From Actinomycetales bacterium (GTDB lineage: Bacteria > Actinomycetota > Actinomycetes > Actinomycetales > Dermatophilaceae), in assembly GCA_016711095.1 (NCBI GenBank), contig JADJTP010000003.1, positions 434,001 through 498,000 of the forward strand: a stretch of 64,000 nt of DNA. Reading direction: 5' to 3'. A program made the position numbers and the translations under genes. A model generated the notes under the pieces. That model searched no databases, was not told the origin of the DNA, and saw nothing but the letters and a program-made list of their open reading frames with translations. This document shows, one piece after another, positions 17,467 through 25,145 of the stretch. Positions within the stretch are counted from its first letter, which is position 1. Each line of letters starts with the position of its first letter.

Positions 17467-17978
17467 CTCGGCCGAGGGACATGGTCACCGGCTATGTGCC
17501 CGGGGTCTTTGACATGTTCCATGTCGGCCACCTCAACATCGTCAAGGCTGCTCGTCAGGAGTGCGACTACCTCATCGTCGGTGCGGTGTCCGATGAGGTA
17601 GTCGAGCGGGTCAAGGGGCGGCCGCCGGTCGTTCCGCTTGAGGAGCGGATGCAGATCCTGAGCGAACTGAGGGCAGTGGACGAGGCCGTCGTCGACGACC
17701 ACGCCGACAAGTTCGACGCGTGGCATGAGCTGCATTACGACGTCATCTTCAAGGGAGACGACTGGCGCGGCACCCCCAAGGGCGACAAGCTCGAAGCCGA
17801 CCTCGGCTCGGTGGGCGCGCGCATCCACTACTTCCCGTATACCCGGCATACGTCCAGCACTCAACTGCGCAAGGCACTCGACAATGCCGTTCATCCCACG
17901 ACGTGGCCGCCGGAGTGGGCAGCCGTCGTCGAGCAGGCCGTGGCTCTTGGCATCGTGCCAGGGCAGGGTGGCTCATGA
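17463..17978 (+). CDS. TagD-like cytidylyltransferase
   Basis: A 171-residue nucleotidyltransferase. The nucleotide-binding loop is GVFDMFHVGHLNIVKAA with the HxGH signature, and the C-terminal ISSTxxR-like motif appears as RHTSSTQLR. These fit the glycerol-3-phosphate/ethanolamine-phosphate cytidylyltransferase class, making a CDP-activated alcohol. I chose GTG 17463 because it overlaps the previous stop (GTGA) and starts the domain properly; a longer frame to 17349 lies inside the previous gene. It likely supplies the CDP-alcohol transferase before it. Confidence 0.88.
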   Translation: MTRPRDMVTGYVPGVFDMFHVGHLNIVKAARQECDYLIVGAVSDEVVERVKGRPPVVPLEERMQILSELRAVDEAVVDDHADKFDAWHELHYDVIFKGDDWRGTPKGDKLEADLGSVGARIHYFPYTRHTSSTQLRKALDNAVHPTTWPPEWAAVVEQAVALGIVPGQGGS

Positions 17979-19105
17979 CCGTTCGCACGGTACGTATCCT
18001 CGGCACTCGCGGAGTGCCGGCGGCACACGGGGGCTTCGAGACGGCCGCAGAGCACGTCGGCCTACACCTGCATCGCCAGGGTTGGCGGGTGCTTGTCTAC
18101 TGCCAGATCCCCGGACAGGGCCCGATCGAGGTCGACGAATGGCGCGGCCTGGAGCGAGTCAACATCCGCGAACCGCGCGAGGGCAGTTTGGGCACCGCGT
18201 TCTTCGACCGCAAGTGTGTGGCGCACGTTTTGCGTGAGGCTGGGCCCAACGACGTATGTCTGACGTTCGGCTACAACACCGGCGTCTTCAACATCGCCCA
18301 ACGAGTCAAGCGCATCCCCAATGTCATCAACATGGACGGGATGGAGTGGCTTCGACGTCGTTGGGGGCCACTCAGACGGGGCATCCTGCTCGGAAACGAA
18401 CGAGTGGCCGGACTCGTCGGAGACATCCTCATTGCCGACCACCCCCATATCGCCACCTACCTGCGGCGGCACTTCGGGTCCAGGCGCGTGGTCACCATTG
18501 CCTACGGCGCGCATGCCGTCCACGACGCCCCGACGGCGCCGGTCGAGGCTCTCGGTCTGGAGCCCGGCCGCTACGCCACCCTCATCGCACGCCCCATCCT
18601 CGAGAACTCGATCCTTGAGATCGTCCAGGCCTGGAGCGCCTGCCCCCGACCGATGTCTCTGGCGGTTCTCGGAGCGCTGCGCGACGACGACCCCTACCAC
18701 CGAGAGGTCAGAGCGGCCGCTGGCGATCAGGTCCGGTTCCTCGGCGCGATCTACGACCCGGACATCGTGGCAGCGCTGCGCTTTCACAGCGCCCTCTACC
18801 TGCACGGTCACACCGTGGGGGGCACCAACCCGTCACTCGTGGAGGCGATGGCGGCAGGCAACGCCGTCATCGCGCACAACAACCCCTACAACCGCTTCGT
18901 CGCCGGTGTCGGAAACCGCTATTTCGACGCGGCTGAGGATCTGGCGCAGAGCCTGGACCTGCTCCTGGAAGACCGAGACAGCCTCACGGCGATGGGCCGA
19001 TTCAGCCGGATGCGCCATGAGACGGAATACACCTGGGAGCAGATCTGCGACCAGTACGAGAAGGCGCTATTGCGGGCAATGCGGGCACGAGGGATTGACG
19101 CATGA
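17975..19105 (+). CDS. Glycosyltransferase (DUF1972 / GT4, rhamnosyltransferase-like)
   Basis: A 376-residue glycosyltransferase. The N-terminus RILGTRGVPAAHGGFETAA is the hallmark of the DUF1972 group, which includes rhamnosyl- and other deoxyhexosyl-transferases. The C-terminal GT-B half has GGTNPSLVEAMAAGNAVIAH, the donor-binding E-x7-E-like region. ATG 17975 overlaps the cytidylyltransferase stop (ATGA). No membrane segment; it would act at the inner face on a lipid-linked oligosaccharide. Sugar specificity cannot be read. Confidence 0.85.
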   Translation: MTVRTVRILGTRGVPAAHGGFETAAEHVGLHLHRQGWRVLVYCQIPGQGPIEVDEWRGLERVNIREPREGSLGTAFFDRKCVAHVLREAGPNDVCLTFGYNTGVFNIAQRVKRIPNVINMDGMEWLRRRWGPLRRGILLGNERVAGLVGDILIADHPHIATYLRRHFGSRRVVTIAYGAHAVHDAPTAPVEALGLEPGRYATLIARPILENSILEIVQAWSACPRPMSLAVLGALRDDDPYHREVRAAAGDQVRFLGAIYDPDIVAALRFHSALYLHGHTVGGTNPSLVEAMAAGNAVIAHNNPYNRFVAGVGNRYFDAAEDLAQSLDLLLEDRDSLTAMGRFSRMRHETEYTWEQICDQYEKALLRAMRARGIDA

Positions 19106-19161
19106 TCCCTATGAGACGGGGCGAGTGACGTAGTGGAGACTCAGAGCAACGACAGGACGGG

Positions 19162-19887
19162 GTGCCGGACGTGACCATCTACGCCTACGTGGCAATGTTG
19201 CGGCGACGGTGGCGCATCGTCCTCTTGGCGACTGTCTTGGGTGCTGCGGCAGCCATCGGACTGACCGCCCTCATGCCGAGGGTTTATGTGGCAACGACCA
19301 CGATGTTCGTTCGTGGCGTGCCCGGCGCCGGAGTTGCGGCCGACTACCAGGCAGCTCAGTTCGCCGCCTCGCGGGCCAAGTCCTACAGCGTAATGATGGG
19401 GAACCCGGACGTGTTGTCCGGCATCATCTCCGACCTCAACCTCCAGATGGGGCCGGGCGAACTGCTCAGCCGGCTGACGGTCGAGAACCCCATAGACACC
19501 GTGCTGATCAACGTGACCGCGCGGGGAACCAATCCTGATCAAGCCCAAGCCATCTCCGTCGCCGCTGCCGACAATCTTTCCACCCTCATCGTGCGGCTGG
19601 AATCTGCAGGAGTGGCGGGAGGCAAGTCCCCCATCGATGTTCAAGTGGCCGTCCCCGCGCCCAAGCCCACGAGCCCGTCCTCGCCCAACCTCGTGCTCAA
19701 TGTCGCGGTCGGCCTCATGCTCGGACTCGCTCTCGGATCGATCTCGGCCTTGGTCGTTGAGTCTCGCCCGCGGCCGATCGAGGAGGACGACGGCACCAAC
19801 GGGTCCGACGACACCGACGGCGCTGGACGCAGTGGCCGAGGTGGCAGGCGCGCGCACCCGCCGTCGCCGTCGCCCCAGGGCAGCTGA
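19162..19887 (+). CDS. Wzz/chain-length-determinant-like membrane protein
   Basis: A 241-residue protein with the Wzz layout: short cytoplasmic start, membrane helix 1 (WRIVLLATVLGAAAAIGLTAL), an extracytoplasmic part with the post-TM VYVATTTMFVRG strand, the PKPTSPSSPN Pro-rich motif, and membrane helix 2 (NLVLNVAVGLMLGLALGSISAL). The C-terminal tail is acidic and Gly/Arg-rich and has no tyrosine kinase domain, so any kinase must be elsewhere. It should set polymer length together with the following Wzy-like protein. GTG 19162 and GTG 19171 are both possible starts. Confidence 0.82.
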   Translation: MPDVTIYAYVAMLRRRWRIVLLATVLGAAAAIGLTALMPRVYVATTTMFVRGVPGAGVAADYQAAQFAASRAKSYSVMMGNPDVLSGIISDLNLQMGPGELLSRLTVENPIDTVLINVTARGTNPDQAQAISVAAADNLSTLIVRLESAGVAGGKSPIDVQVAVPAPKPTSPSSPNLVLNVAVGLMLGLALGSISALVVESRPRPIEEDDGTNGSDDTDGAGRSGRGGRRAHPPSPSPQGS

Positions 19888-19893
19888 GTTTCC

Positions 19894-21147
19894 ATGCCGG
19901 CGGGATCCCCGCATCAAGGCGGCTCCATAGGCCTCTACGTCGTGTGGATTCTCTTGCTCGCGGCCACGTTGCCTTGGCGCGCAGGGGTCTTCTTTGACGG
20001 GGCGATCGACTCGGTCGTCGTGTCCAAGGCTCTCATCAGCCTGGTGGCCCTCACCACAGCAGTCCTCGTTGCCGGCGCCGGACGTCAGGCCCTGGAGGTG
20101 CCGGCCTCGCCGCTGATCGTGCTCGCCAGCTATCTCGCCGTCACGATCATCGGGGGCTACGCTCACGGCACGTTGATGGCCGCAGCCATCGTGGCCGTCC
20201 GGGTGGCCATCCTGGTGGCAACCATCGCTCTTCTCACCGCCCGGTGGACGCCCTACCAGGTGATGAGGGCGCTGGTGCACGTCATGGCCGTGCTCGTCGT
20301 CGCCGCGACCATCTCGGGGTTGCCGACAATCGCCTCGGGACGCTTGCGTGGCGCCGTCCCTCCGATGAATCCCAACGAGCTCGCCTTGTTGGCTTCGGTA
20401 TGCTTCCTATGGATCTTCGCGAAGATGTTGCGCGCTCGCGAGACGCCGGTAGAACTGCTGGCGGCCGGGGGGTTCGCCGGAATCACCCTGCTCACCGGGT
20501 CCCGGGCCGGACTTGCAGCGTTGTGCGTCGCCATCGTCTTCATGGCTCTTCGGGCGATCGCTCTCACCCCACGAAGCTTCGCCGCAGTGATGATGCTCGG
20601 TCCAGTCTTTGCGTATATCGCGTTCGGCACCGATCTCATCGCGTCGGTCTTCCTGCGAGGCGGCGAGCGGAGTGTGACCACGTTGAACAGCCGGACGATT
20701 GCCTGGAATGCCGCACTGACTTCGGATCGAGATCCTTGGGAGACCTGGTTCGGCGCGGGTCTGGCTCAGAAGAAGATCGAGGTCCCTGGCCAGTGGTGGA
20801 CGAGCCAATTGCTGGACAGCAGTTGGATCTCCGCACTCGTCCAGGGCGGCCTCATTGGCCTAGCCCTCGTCGCGGTTCTCGTCGCGACCACCATCATGCA
20901 GTCACTCGCTCTGAACAAAGCCAGTGCCGCCCTGTGGTTGGGATTGACGGCGTACCTGGCGACCCGTGGCCTCCTAGAAAGCGCTCTGTTCGACAGCAGC
21001 GTATCGTTCATGGTTCTTGTCACAGCCCTCTTGGGGGCACGAATGAATGTCACCACTTCCGAGCACACTACTCGTCACCCACCAGAAGCGGCACGCTTCG
21101 ATTCAGGCAATGCGCGGGAAAGCACGTCCACAATTTCCTTTCGGTAG
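19894..21147 (+). CDS. Wzy / O-antigen ligase-like polymerase
   Basis: A 417-residue polytopic protein with about 10-12 hydrophobic helices. It has the ligase/polymerase pattern of a periplasmic loop holding NPNELALLASVCFLW and a C-terminal loop SRTIAWNAALTSDRDPWETWFGAGLAQ. It likely polymerises or attaches lipid-linked repeat units outside the membrane. It starts 6 bp after the Wzz-like gene. Its last 73 bp overlap the 3' end of the convergent glycosyltransferase, so its final ~24 residues are post-membrane tail and may have been added when the neighbour arrived. Confidence 0.82.
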   Translation: MPAGSPHQGGSIGLYVVWILLLAATLPWRAGVFFDGAIDSVVVSKALISLVALTTAVLVAGAGRQALEVPASPLIVLASYLAVTIIGGYAHGTLMAAAIVAVRVAILVATIALLTARWTPYQVMRALVHVMAVLVVAATISGLPTIASGRLRGAVPPMNPNELALLASVCFLWIFAKMLRARETPVELLAAGGFAGITLLTGSRAGLAALCVAIVFMALRAIALTPRSFAAVMMLGPVFAYIAFGTDLIASVFLRGGERSVTTLNSRTIAWNAALTSDRDPWETWFGAGLAQKKIEVPGQWWTSQLLDSSWISALVQGGLIGLALVAVLVATTIMQSLALNKASAALWLGLTAYLATRGLLESALFDSSVSFMVLVTALLGARMNVTTSEHTTRHPPEAARFDSGNARESTSTISFR

Positions 21148-22277
21148 CGCGTCAGGCCAAATCGCTCCAGGGCCGACTGCCTCGCATGGACGGCGATGGT
21201 CTCGCGCAGCGTCCGATCAGCCAATAGGCGGAGTACCGCGTCCGCGAACTCTGCGGGCCGCTCTACGCCGACAAGCAGTCCGTTCCACCCGTCGGTGATA
21301 GATTCGAGATGTCCGCCCGCCGCGGCCGCCACAACTGGCCTCTCTGCTAGTTGAGCCTCGACTACGGCGTTGCCGAATGGCTCCCTCTCGGAGGGGGCTA
21401 TAACGATGTCAGAGCGATCAAATACCATCGTCGACGGGCTCACGTATCCTGAAAAGGACACGAACTCCTCAAGGCCAAGCTCAGCGACCTGACTCCGAAG
21501 TTGGGCTTCATACCATTCATAGCCACTGAACGTTGAACCGGCGATCTCAAGTTGGACATCGTGTCCGTGCTGACGGAGGATGGCTACGGCCGCAATCGCC
21601 GTGTGTACTCCCTTCCTCGGAGAAAGTCGACTCACTACCGACAGTCGAGTAGGGACGCCATCGGGAGGTGAGACTGGTGGATTCTCTCGGTCGGGAACGC
21701 CGTTCATAACTATTGCGGAGGTCCTGCTAAGCCGCGGGAAGATGTTGAACGTTGCCTCCGCCGATGTCTTGGAGATCAGTATCAGCCGCGTTGCGAATAG
21801 CAGGGGCGCATTGAGGGCCCACAGAACGCGACGATTATCGTGCGACTCCGCTTCATGAACGTGACACACGACGGGCGTGCGGGTCATTCGTGCGGCGAGG
21901 ATCCACCAGGGGATGGCGGTGGTGTTGACATAGATGATGTTCGGCCGCTCCCGTCGTATCAGTCTTATCATCTGCGGTAAGTCGCACACTAGCTGAGCAC
22001 ATAGGCGCACCATGCCACCTGGCGACCAATACGCCCTCCTAATCACAGGGAAACGCAGGTGGAGAACGCGCGCATTCCGCTCACCAATGCGTATTGTGAG
22101 TTCCCCGGGCATAGGACATACAACCAAGACTTCCGCGCCAATGCCCCGGAGTGCGCTGACGCTCTCAAGCATCTGAAGATCTGAACCGTAGACATCCGCG
22201 CCAGGGTTGGCGATTAGAACTCGTTGGAGCAGGGGAGTAGTTGTGTGTGGTTCTCTGGACACGTTGGAACGCATCAT
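21075..22277 (-). CDS. Glycosyltransferase family 4 (GT-B), lower GC than neighbours
   Basis: A 400-residue GT4 enzyme. The GT-B features are RVLIANPGADVYGSDLQML in the N-domain, VVSRLSPRKGVHTAIAAVA at the domain junction and APSEREPFGNAVVEAQLAERPVVAAAAGG at the donor site. Start ATG 22277 or 22274. It is visibly poorer in GC than surrounding genes and lacks the GGCATAC motif, which points to transfer from another organism. It opposes the plus-strand operon and is preceded by an ISL3-type remnant, whose end lies about 75 bp upstream. Confidence 0.88.
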   Translation of the reverse strand: MMRSNVSREPHTTTPLLQRVLIANPGADVYGSDLQMLESVSALRGIGAEVLVVCPMPGELTIRIGERNARVLHLRFPVIRRAYWSPGGMVRLCAQLVCDLPQMIRLIRRERPNIIYVNTTAIPWWILAARMTRTPVVCHVHEAESHDNRRVLWALNAPLLFATRLILISKTSAEATFNIFPRLSRTSAIVMNGVPDRENPPVSPPDGVPTRLSVVSRLSPRKGVHTAIAAVAILRQHGHDVQLEIAGSTFSGYEWYEAQLRSQVAELGLEEFVSFSGYVSPSTMVFDRSDIVIAPSEREPFGNAVVEAQLAERPVVAAAAGGHLESITDGWNGLLVGVERPAEFADAVLRLLADRTLRETIAVHARQSALERFGLTRYRKEIVDVLSRALPESKRAASGG

Positions 22278-22332
22278 CCAAGTATTGCATGTAGATTCAG
22301 GAAGGCGCGGAAGCGATCCCCGTGTGGCAGGG

Positions 22333-23020
22333 TCCGCGAGCCGGGATTGGCGGCTCTTCACCGGTGAGTGTGGGGTGAGGGTCGAGTCCGCTGCCGATGT
22401 GGAGCATGCGAAGGCGGTAGTTGTCTCTGTTTCGGAAGCCGCGGGCGACTCAGGGTGGAGCTCGATGAGGCCGTTGCTGGCCTCGGTGCCGCCGTTGCTG
22501 GCGCCGTTGGGTGTCCAAGTAGCCCGGGAACTCGGTGCGGGAGGTGTCGGCGTCAGCCGCCTGCAGGATTGGTCTGATCGCGTCCCACACGGTGCGCCAC
22601 CCCGTACCGAGCTGGCGGCGGATCCCGTTGACGCTGGCGTGCTCGCGGCGGATCTGCTCGATCGACCAACGGCACGCCCTGGCCGTCAACGCAAGCCAGG
22701 CGCGGCGACCCGCTCGTCCTACTCCACGAACGTCCTCACCGGGCAACCCGCGTCGGGGCACAGCCACCGCCGCTTAAGCCACCGGATCCGCACCGAGCGG
22801 CCCATCGCCGGGGCGTCGACCAACCCGACCACGACACGCCCGTGGCCGTGCGCGACGACCCCACAGGCCGGGCACCCCATCACCGTCGGCCCTGACTCGA
22901 CCGTGACGACGAGCCGGTTCCCCGTCACGGTCGACCGCGGTCACGTGCAGCCCGACCAGGCCGACCAGCAGGTCGCAACAGTCGCAGTAGCCGCCCAGGG
23001 CAGGGGCAGCACGACGTGCG
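22333..23020 (-). pseudogene. ISL3-family transposase remnant
   Basis: Pieces of one transposase are spread over frames. An N-terminal DLLVGLVGLHVTAVDRDG is followed after a frameshift by the zinc-ribbon part (CPACGVVAHGHGRV, WLCPDAGCPVRTFVE). Then come a stop, a helical HTH piece (RWSIEQIRREHASVNGIRRQ, LGTGWRTVWDAI), and the family C-terminus (NGLIELH, RGFRNRDNYRLRML) in yet another frame. The central DDE catalytic region is missing. The gene cannot make an active transposase. Confidence 0.8.
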
Positions 23021-23149
23021 CTCGCTCATCGTCGAGGTCCTCGCGATCAGCAGAGGTAAGAGTCCTCTGATCCTCGGGGACCTCGACCCTCCCCAGCCTC
23101 AGGCCGCCCCTCGGCGCGTCCTGCCCACCCCACACTCATCGGTGAAGAG
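22354..23149 (-). mobile_element. ISL3-family element, internally deleted, with both terminal inverted repeats
   Basis: Near-perfect 24-bp inverted repeats bound the element (22354-22377 and 23126-23149; one mismatch; cores TCTTCACCG and TGAGTGTGGGG). About 800 bp lies between them, roughly half a normal ISL3 element. It holds only decayed pieces of the transposase. With both ends kept, it could in principle still move if a full ISL3 transposase acts in trans. I could not define a target duplication. Confidence 0.75.
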
Positions 23150-23252
23150 ATTCCCTAACGGTTGTCAAGCCTTCAGGGGCCAGCGAGTAGGGCATGACGA
23201 GATGCCCGGACGGTGGTGTCTGATGCCAGGGTCGGGTGACGTGGTGGTCGTT

Positions 23253-24614
23253 CTACTTGGTGAGCTTGGAGCGTTGCGTGGCCGCGCTACGTGCTCGAGC
23301 TCGGGCTCTGACGGTCTTGGGGACGGCCAGGGAGCGTGCCGCGTCTTTGGCTGCTGCCCGGGTCAGGGGTGTCCCGTCGAGGTCGCGGTACTCGAAGGGT
23401 TGGCCTCTAGTCAGGACGGTCCAGGTCCGCTCGACGAGCTTGCGGGCGACGGCGATGGTGGCTTGGGTGTGGCAGTGTCCGCGTTCGACCATGAGATGGC
23501 GGTAGTAGGCGGCGAGCTGGGGATCGACGCGGCGGGCCCCGCCGGCGGCTTGGTAGCACGCCAACCGCAGGACGGCGGGGCCTTCCTTGGTGATCGCGCG
23601 GGAGGGCTGGACCACGGTCCCGGACGACCACGTCGACGGGGTCAGCCCGACGTACGCCGCGGCCGCCTTGGCACTGGGGAACGCGGACGCGTCGGCGAAG
23701 AACGCCCGGATCGTGGGCGCGGTCATCGGGCCCATCCCCGGCACCGACAGCAGGAGCGGGTCGTCGCCGTACAGGGCCGCCCAGTAGTGGTGGGCCTGGG
23801 TGGTGGCCCGCTCGATCTGCTCCGCGGCGAGTGCGATGTCGCGCAGGTGCTCGCTGGTCTCCCAGGCCAACGCCTGCAGGTCGAGGTGCCCCTGCCAGAA
23901 GGCCGCGGTGCGGCCGGCGGCGGTGCGGATCCTCTCGGCTCTCGCGTCGACGTCGGGGACGCCGCGGGTGTGGGCGGCGACGACGTTGGTGACGCTCGAG
24001 CGTCGAGCCGAGGCCAACGCGGTCAGGTCGGGCCATCGGGTCAGGACGGCGACCGCGGTTGGCCAGGACCCCGCGAACTCCTCCCACACGTCGGGAAACG
24101 CCCACCGGGCCAACGAGATCAGCCGTCGGCGGGAGCGGTTTCCGTCGATGACGAGCTTGCCCCGGCGGACCACCGCTCGACGCAGTGCCAGTTGCGGCGG
24201 GGTCGGTGGGCGCAGTGGTGACAGCGTAAAGACGTCACCGGCCATGGCGAGGACGTCGGCGTCGATGACGTCGGACTTGTTCTTGCCGGAGATCGCTCCT
24301 CGCAGGCGGGCGGCGTGACGCGTTCCGACCAACGCCAGGTCGCACCCGGCCTCGTGCAGGGCCACGTGAAGGCCCAGCCAGGTCATGGAGGTCGGTTCGG
24401 CGACGGCCAGGACGTGTGGGTAAGCCGCCAGCCGTTCACTCAGGCGGGTCAGCCCGGCGATGGTCGGCGGGGCGTGGAATCGCGACAGCTGGACCTGCCC
24501 GTCGCGGGTGGTCTCGCGGATCGTGACCTGGTGGTTGGCAACCACGGCGGCGTCGATCCCGACTTGCACGCGCACGACCCGATCAGCGCCGGGGTCGGTA
24601 GTGTCGATGGACAC
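23253..24614 (-). CDS. IS110-family transposase (DEDD recombinase)
   Basis: A 453-residue transposase that appears intact. The N-terminal RuvC-like DEDD domain shows VGIDAAVVANHQV (D), VAEPTSMTWLGLH (E) and SDVIDADVLA (D, D). The C-terminal Transposase_20 domain contains SVPGMGPMTAPTIRAFFAD and the catalytic-serine region after AYVGLTPSTWSSG. GTG 24614 has GGAGG 7 nt upstream. IS110 enzymes act with a structured bridge RNA from the element's own non-coding end; the 530 bp upstream of this gene is the candidate. Start codon and SD edge lie in one arm of an inverted repeat (24613-24622 with 24708-24717). Confidence 0.92.
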   Translation of the reverse strand: MSIDTTDPGADRVVRVQVGIDAAVVANHQVTIRETTRDGQVQLSRFHAPPTIAGLTRLSERLAAYPHVLAVAEPTSMTWLGLHVALHEAGCDLALVGTRHAARLRGAISGKNKSDVIDADVLAMAGDVFTLSPLRPPTPPQLALRRAVVRRGKLVIDGNRSRRRLISLARWAFPDVWEEFAGSWPTAVAVLTRWPDLTALASARRSSVTNVVAAHTRGVPDVDARAERIRTAAGRTAAFWQGHLDLQALAWETSEHLRDIALAAEQIERATTQAHHYWAALYGDDPLLLSVPGMGPMTAPTIRAFFADASAFPSAKAAAAYVGLTPSTWSSGTVVQPSRAITKEGPAVLRLACYQAAGGARRVDPQLAAYYRHLMVERGHCHTQATIAVARKLVERTWTVLTRGQPFEYRDLDGTPLTRAAAKDAARSLAVPKTVRARARARSAATQRSKLTK

Positions 24615-24717
24615 GAGGGTTCCTCCATTCGTTGCGAACAGACGACTCCCGGCCCGTACTCTCACCGGCCAGTGACCATGCGGGACGGGGTCGTCATGAC
24701 AGTGGGAGAACCCTCGT
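24613..24717 (-). promoter_or_regulatory. Inverted repeat able to hide the IS110 transposase start
   Basis: ACGAGGGTTC (24613-24622) and GAACCCTCGT (24708-24717) are exact complements 85 nt apart. One arm covers the GTG start codon and the edge of the GGAGG site. Transcripts entering from outside would pair the arms and block translation, while transcripts starting within the loop would not. Confidence 0.5.
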
Positions 24718-25145
24718 CCTGCCCACCAGCACCTCGTTCGAGATCAGCTCGGCACCCGATCGGCCACCACGTGGAAGCACTCCCGGACTCCGCCACCCAG
24801 CCACCGCAGCAGCTGCCACGGCCGGCAAACCCACGCTTGTGCGTGATCCGGTGCCTTCAGGACGACGGACACCGCGCCGCGGGCCACCGCACCTGCCACC
24901 AATTCCCTGAACCGGGTTCGACCTCGACCGGGAGAGCCGACCCCGGGCCCACCGATCTCTTTCACGAGCCACAACGCTCACCCGGAAACCGGCACGACCC
25001 GAGGCCATCTCCCACGGTCACCGTAGCGACCACCACCTGTCACCAGGGGGCCCTCCAAGTCATACAAGCCGGATTGGCCAGGGCACGGTTGGGACCTCGG
25101 GCGAGTGCTCTGCAACGACGCCGCGAAGCAACGACGCCCCGACCT
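24615..25145 (-). other. Non-coding upstream end of the IS110 element; candidate bridge-RNA locus
   Basis: 530 bp without a convincing gene separates the IS110 transposase from the beta-helix gene. Small frames here (for example 24744-24974, starting MWLVKEIGG) have no recognisable motif. In the IS110 group the upstream non-coding end is long, carries the promoter, and encodes the bridge RNA whose loops pair with donor and target DNA. I infer, but cannot prove by eye, that such an RNA is encoded here. The outer IS boundary is not resolved. Confidence 0.45.

Noticed and set aside
24744..24974. Possible 76-residue protein upstream of the IS110 transposase
   Set aside because: No motif or Shine-Dalgarno is seen, and it lies where the IS110 non-coding end is expected.
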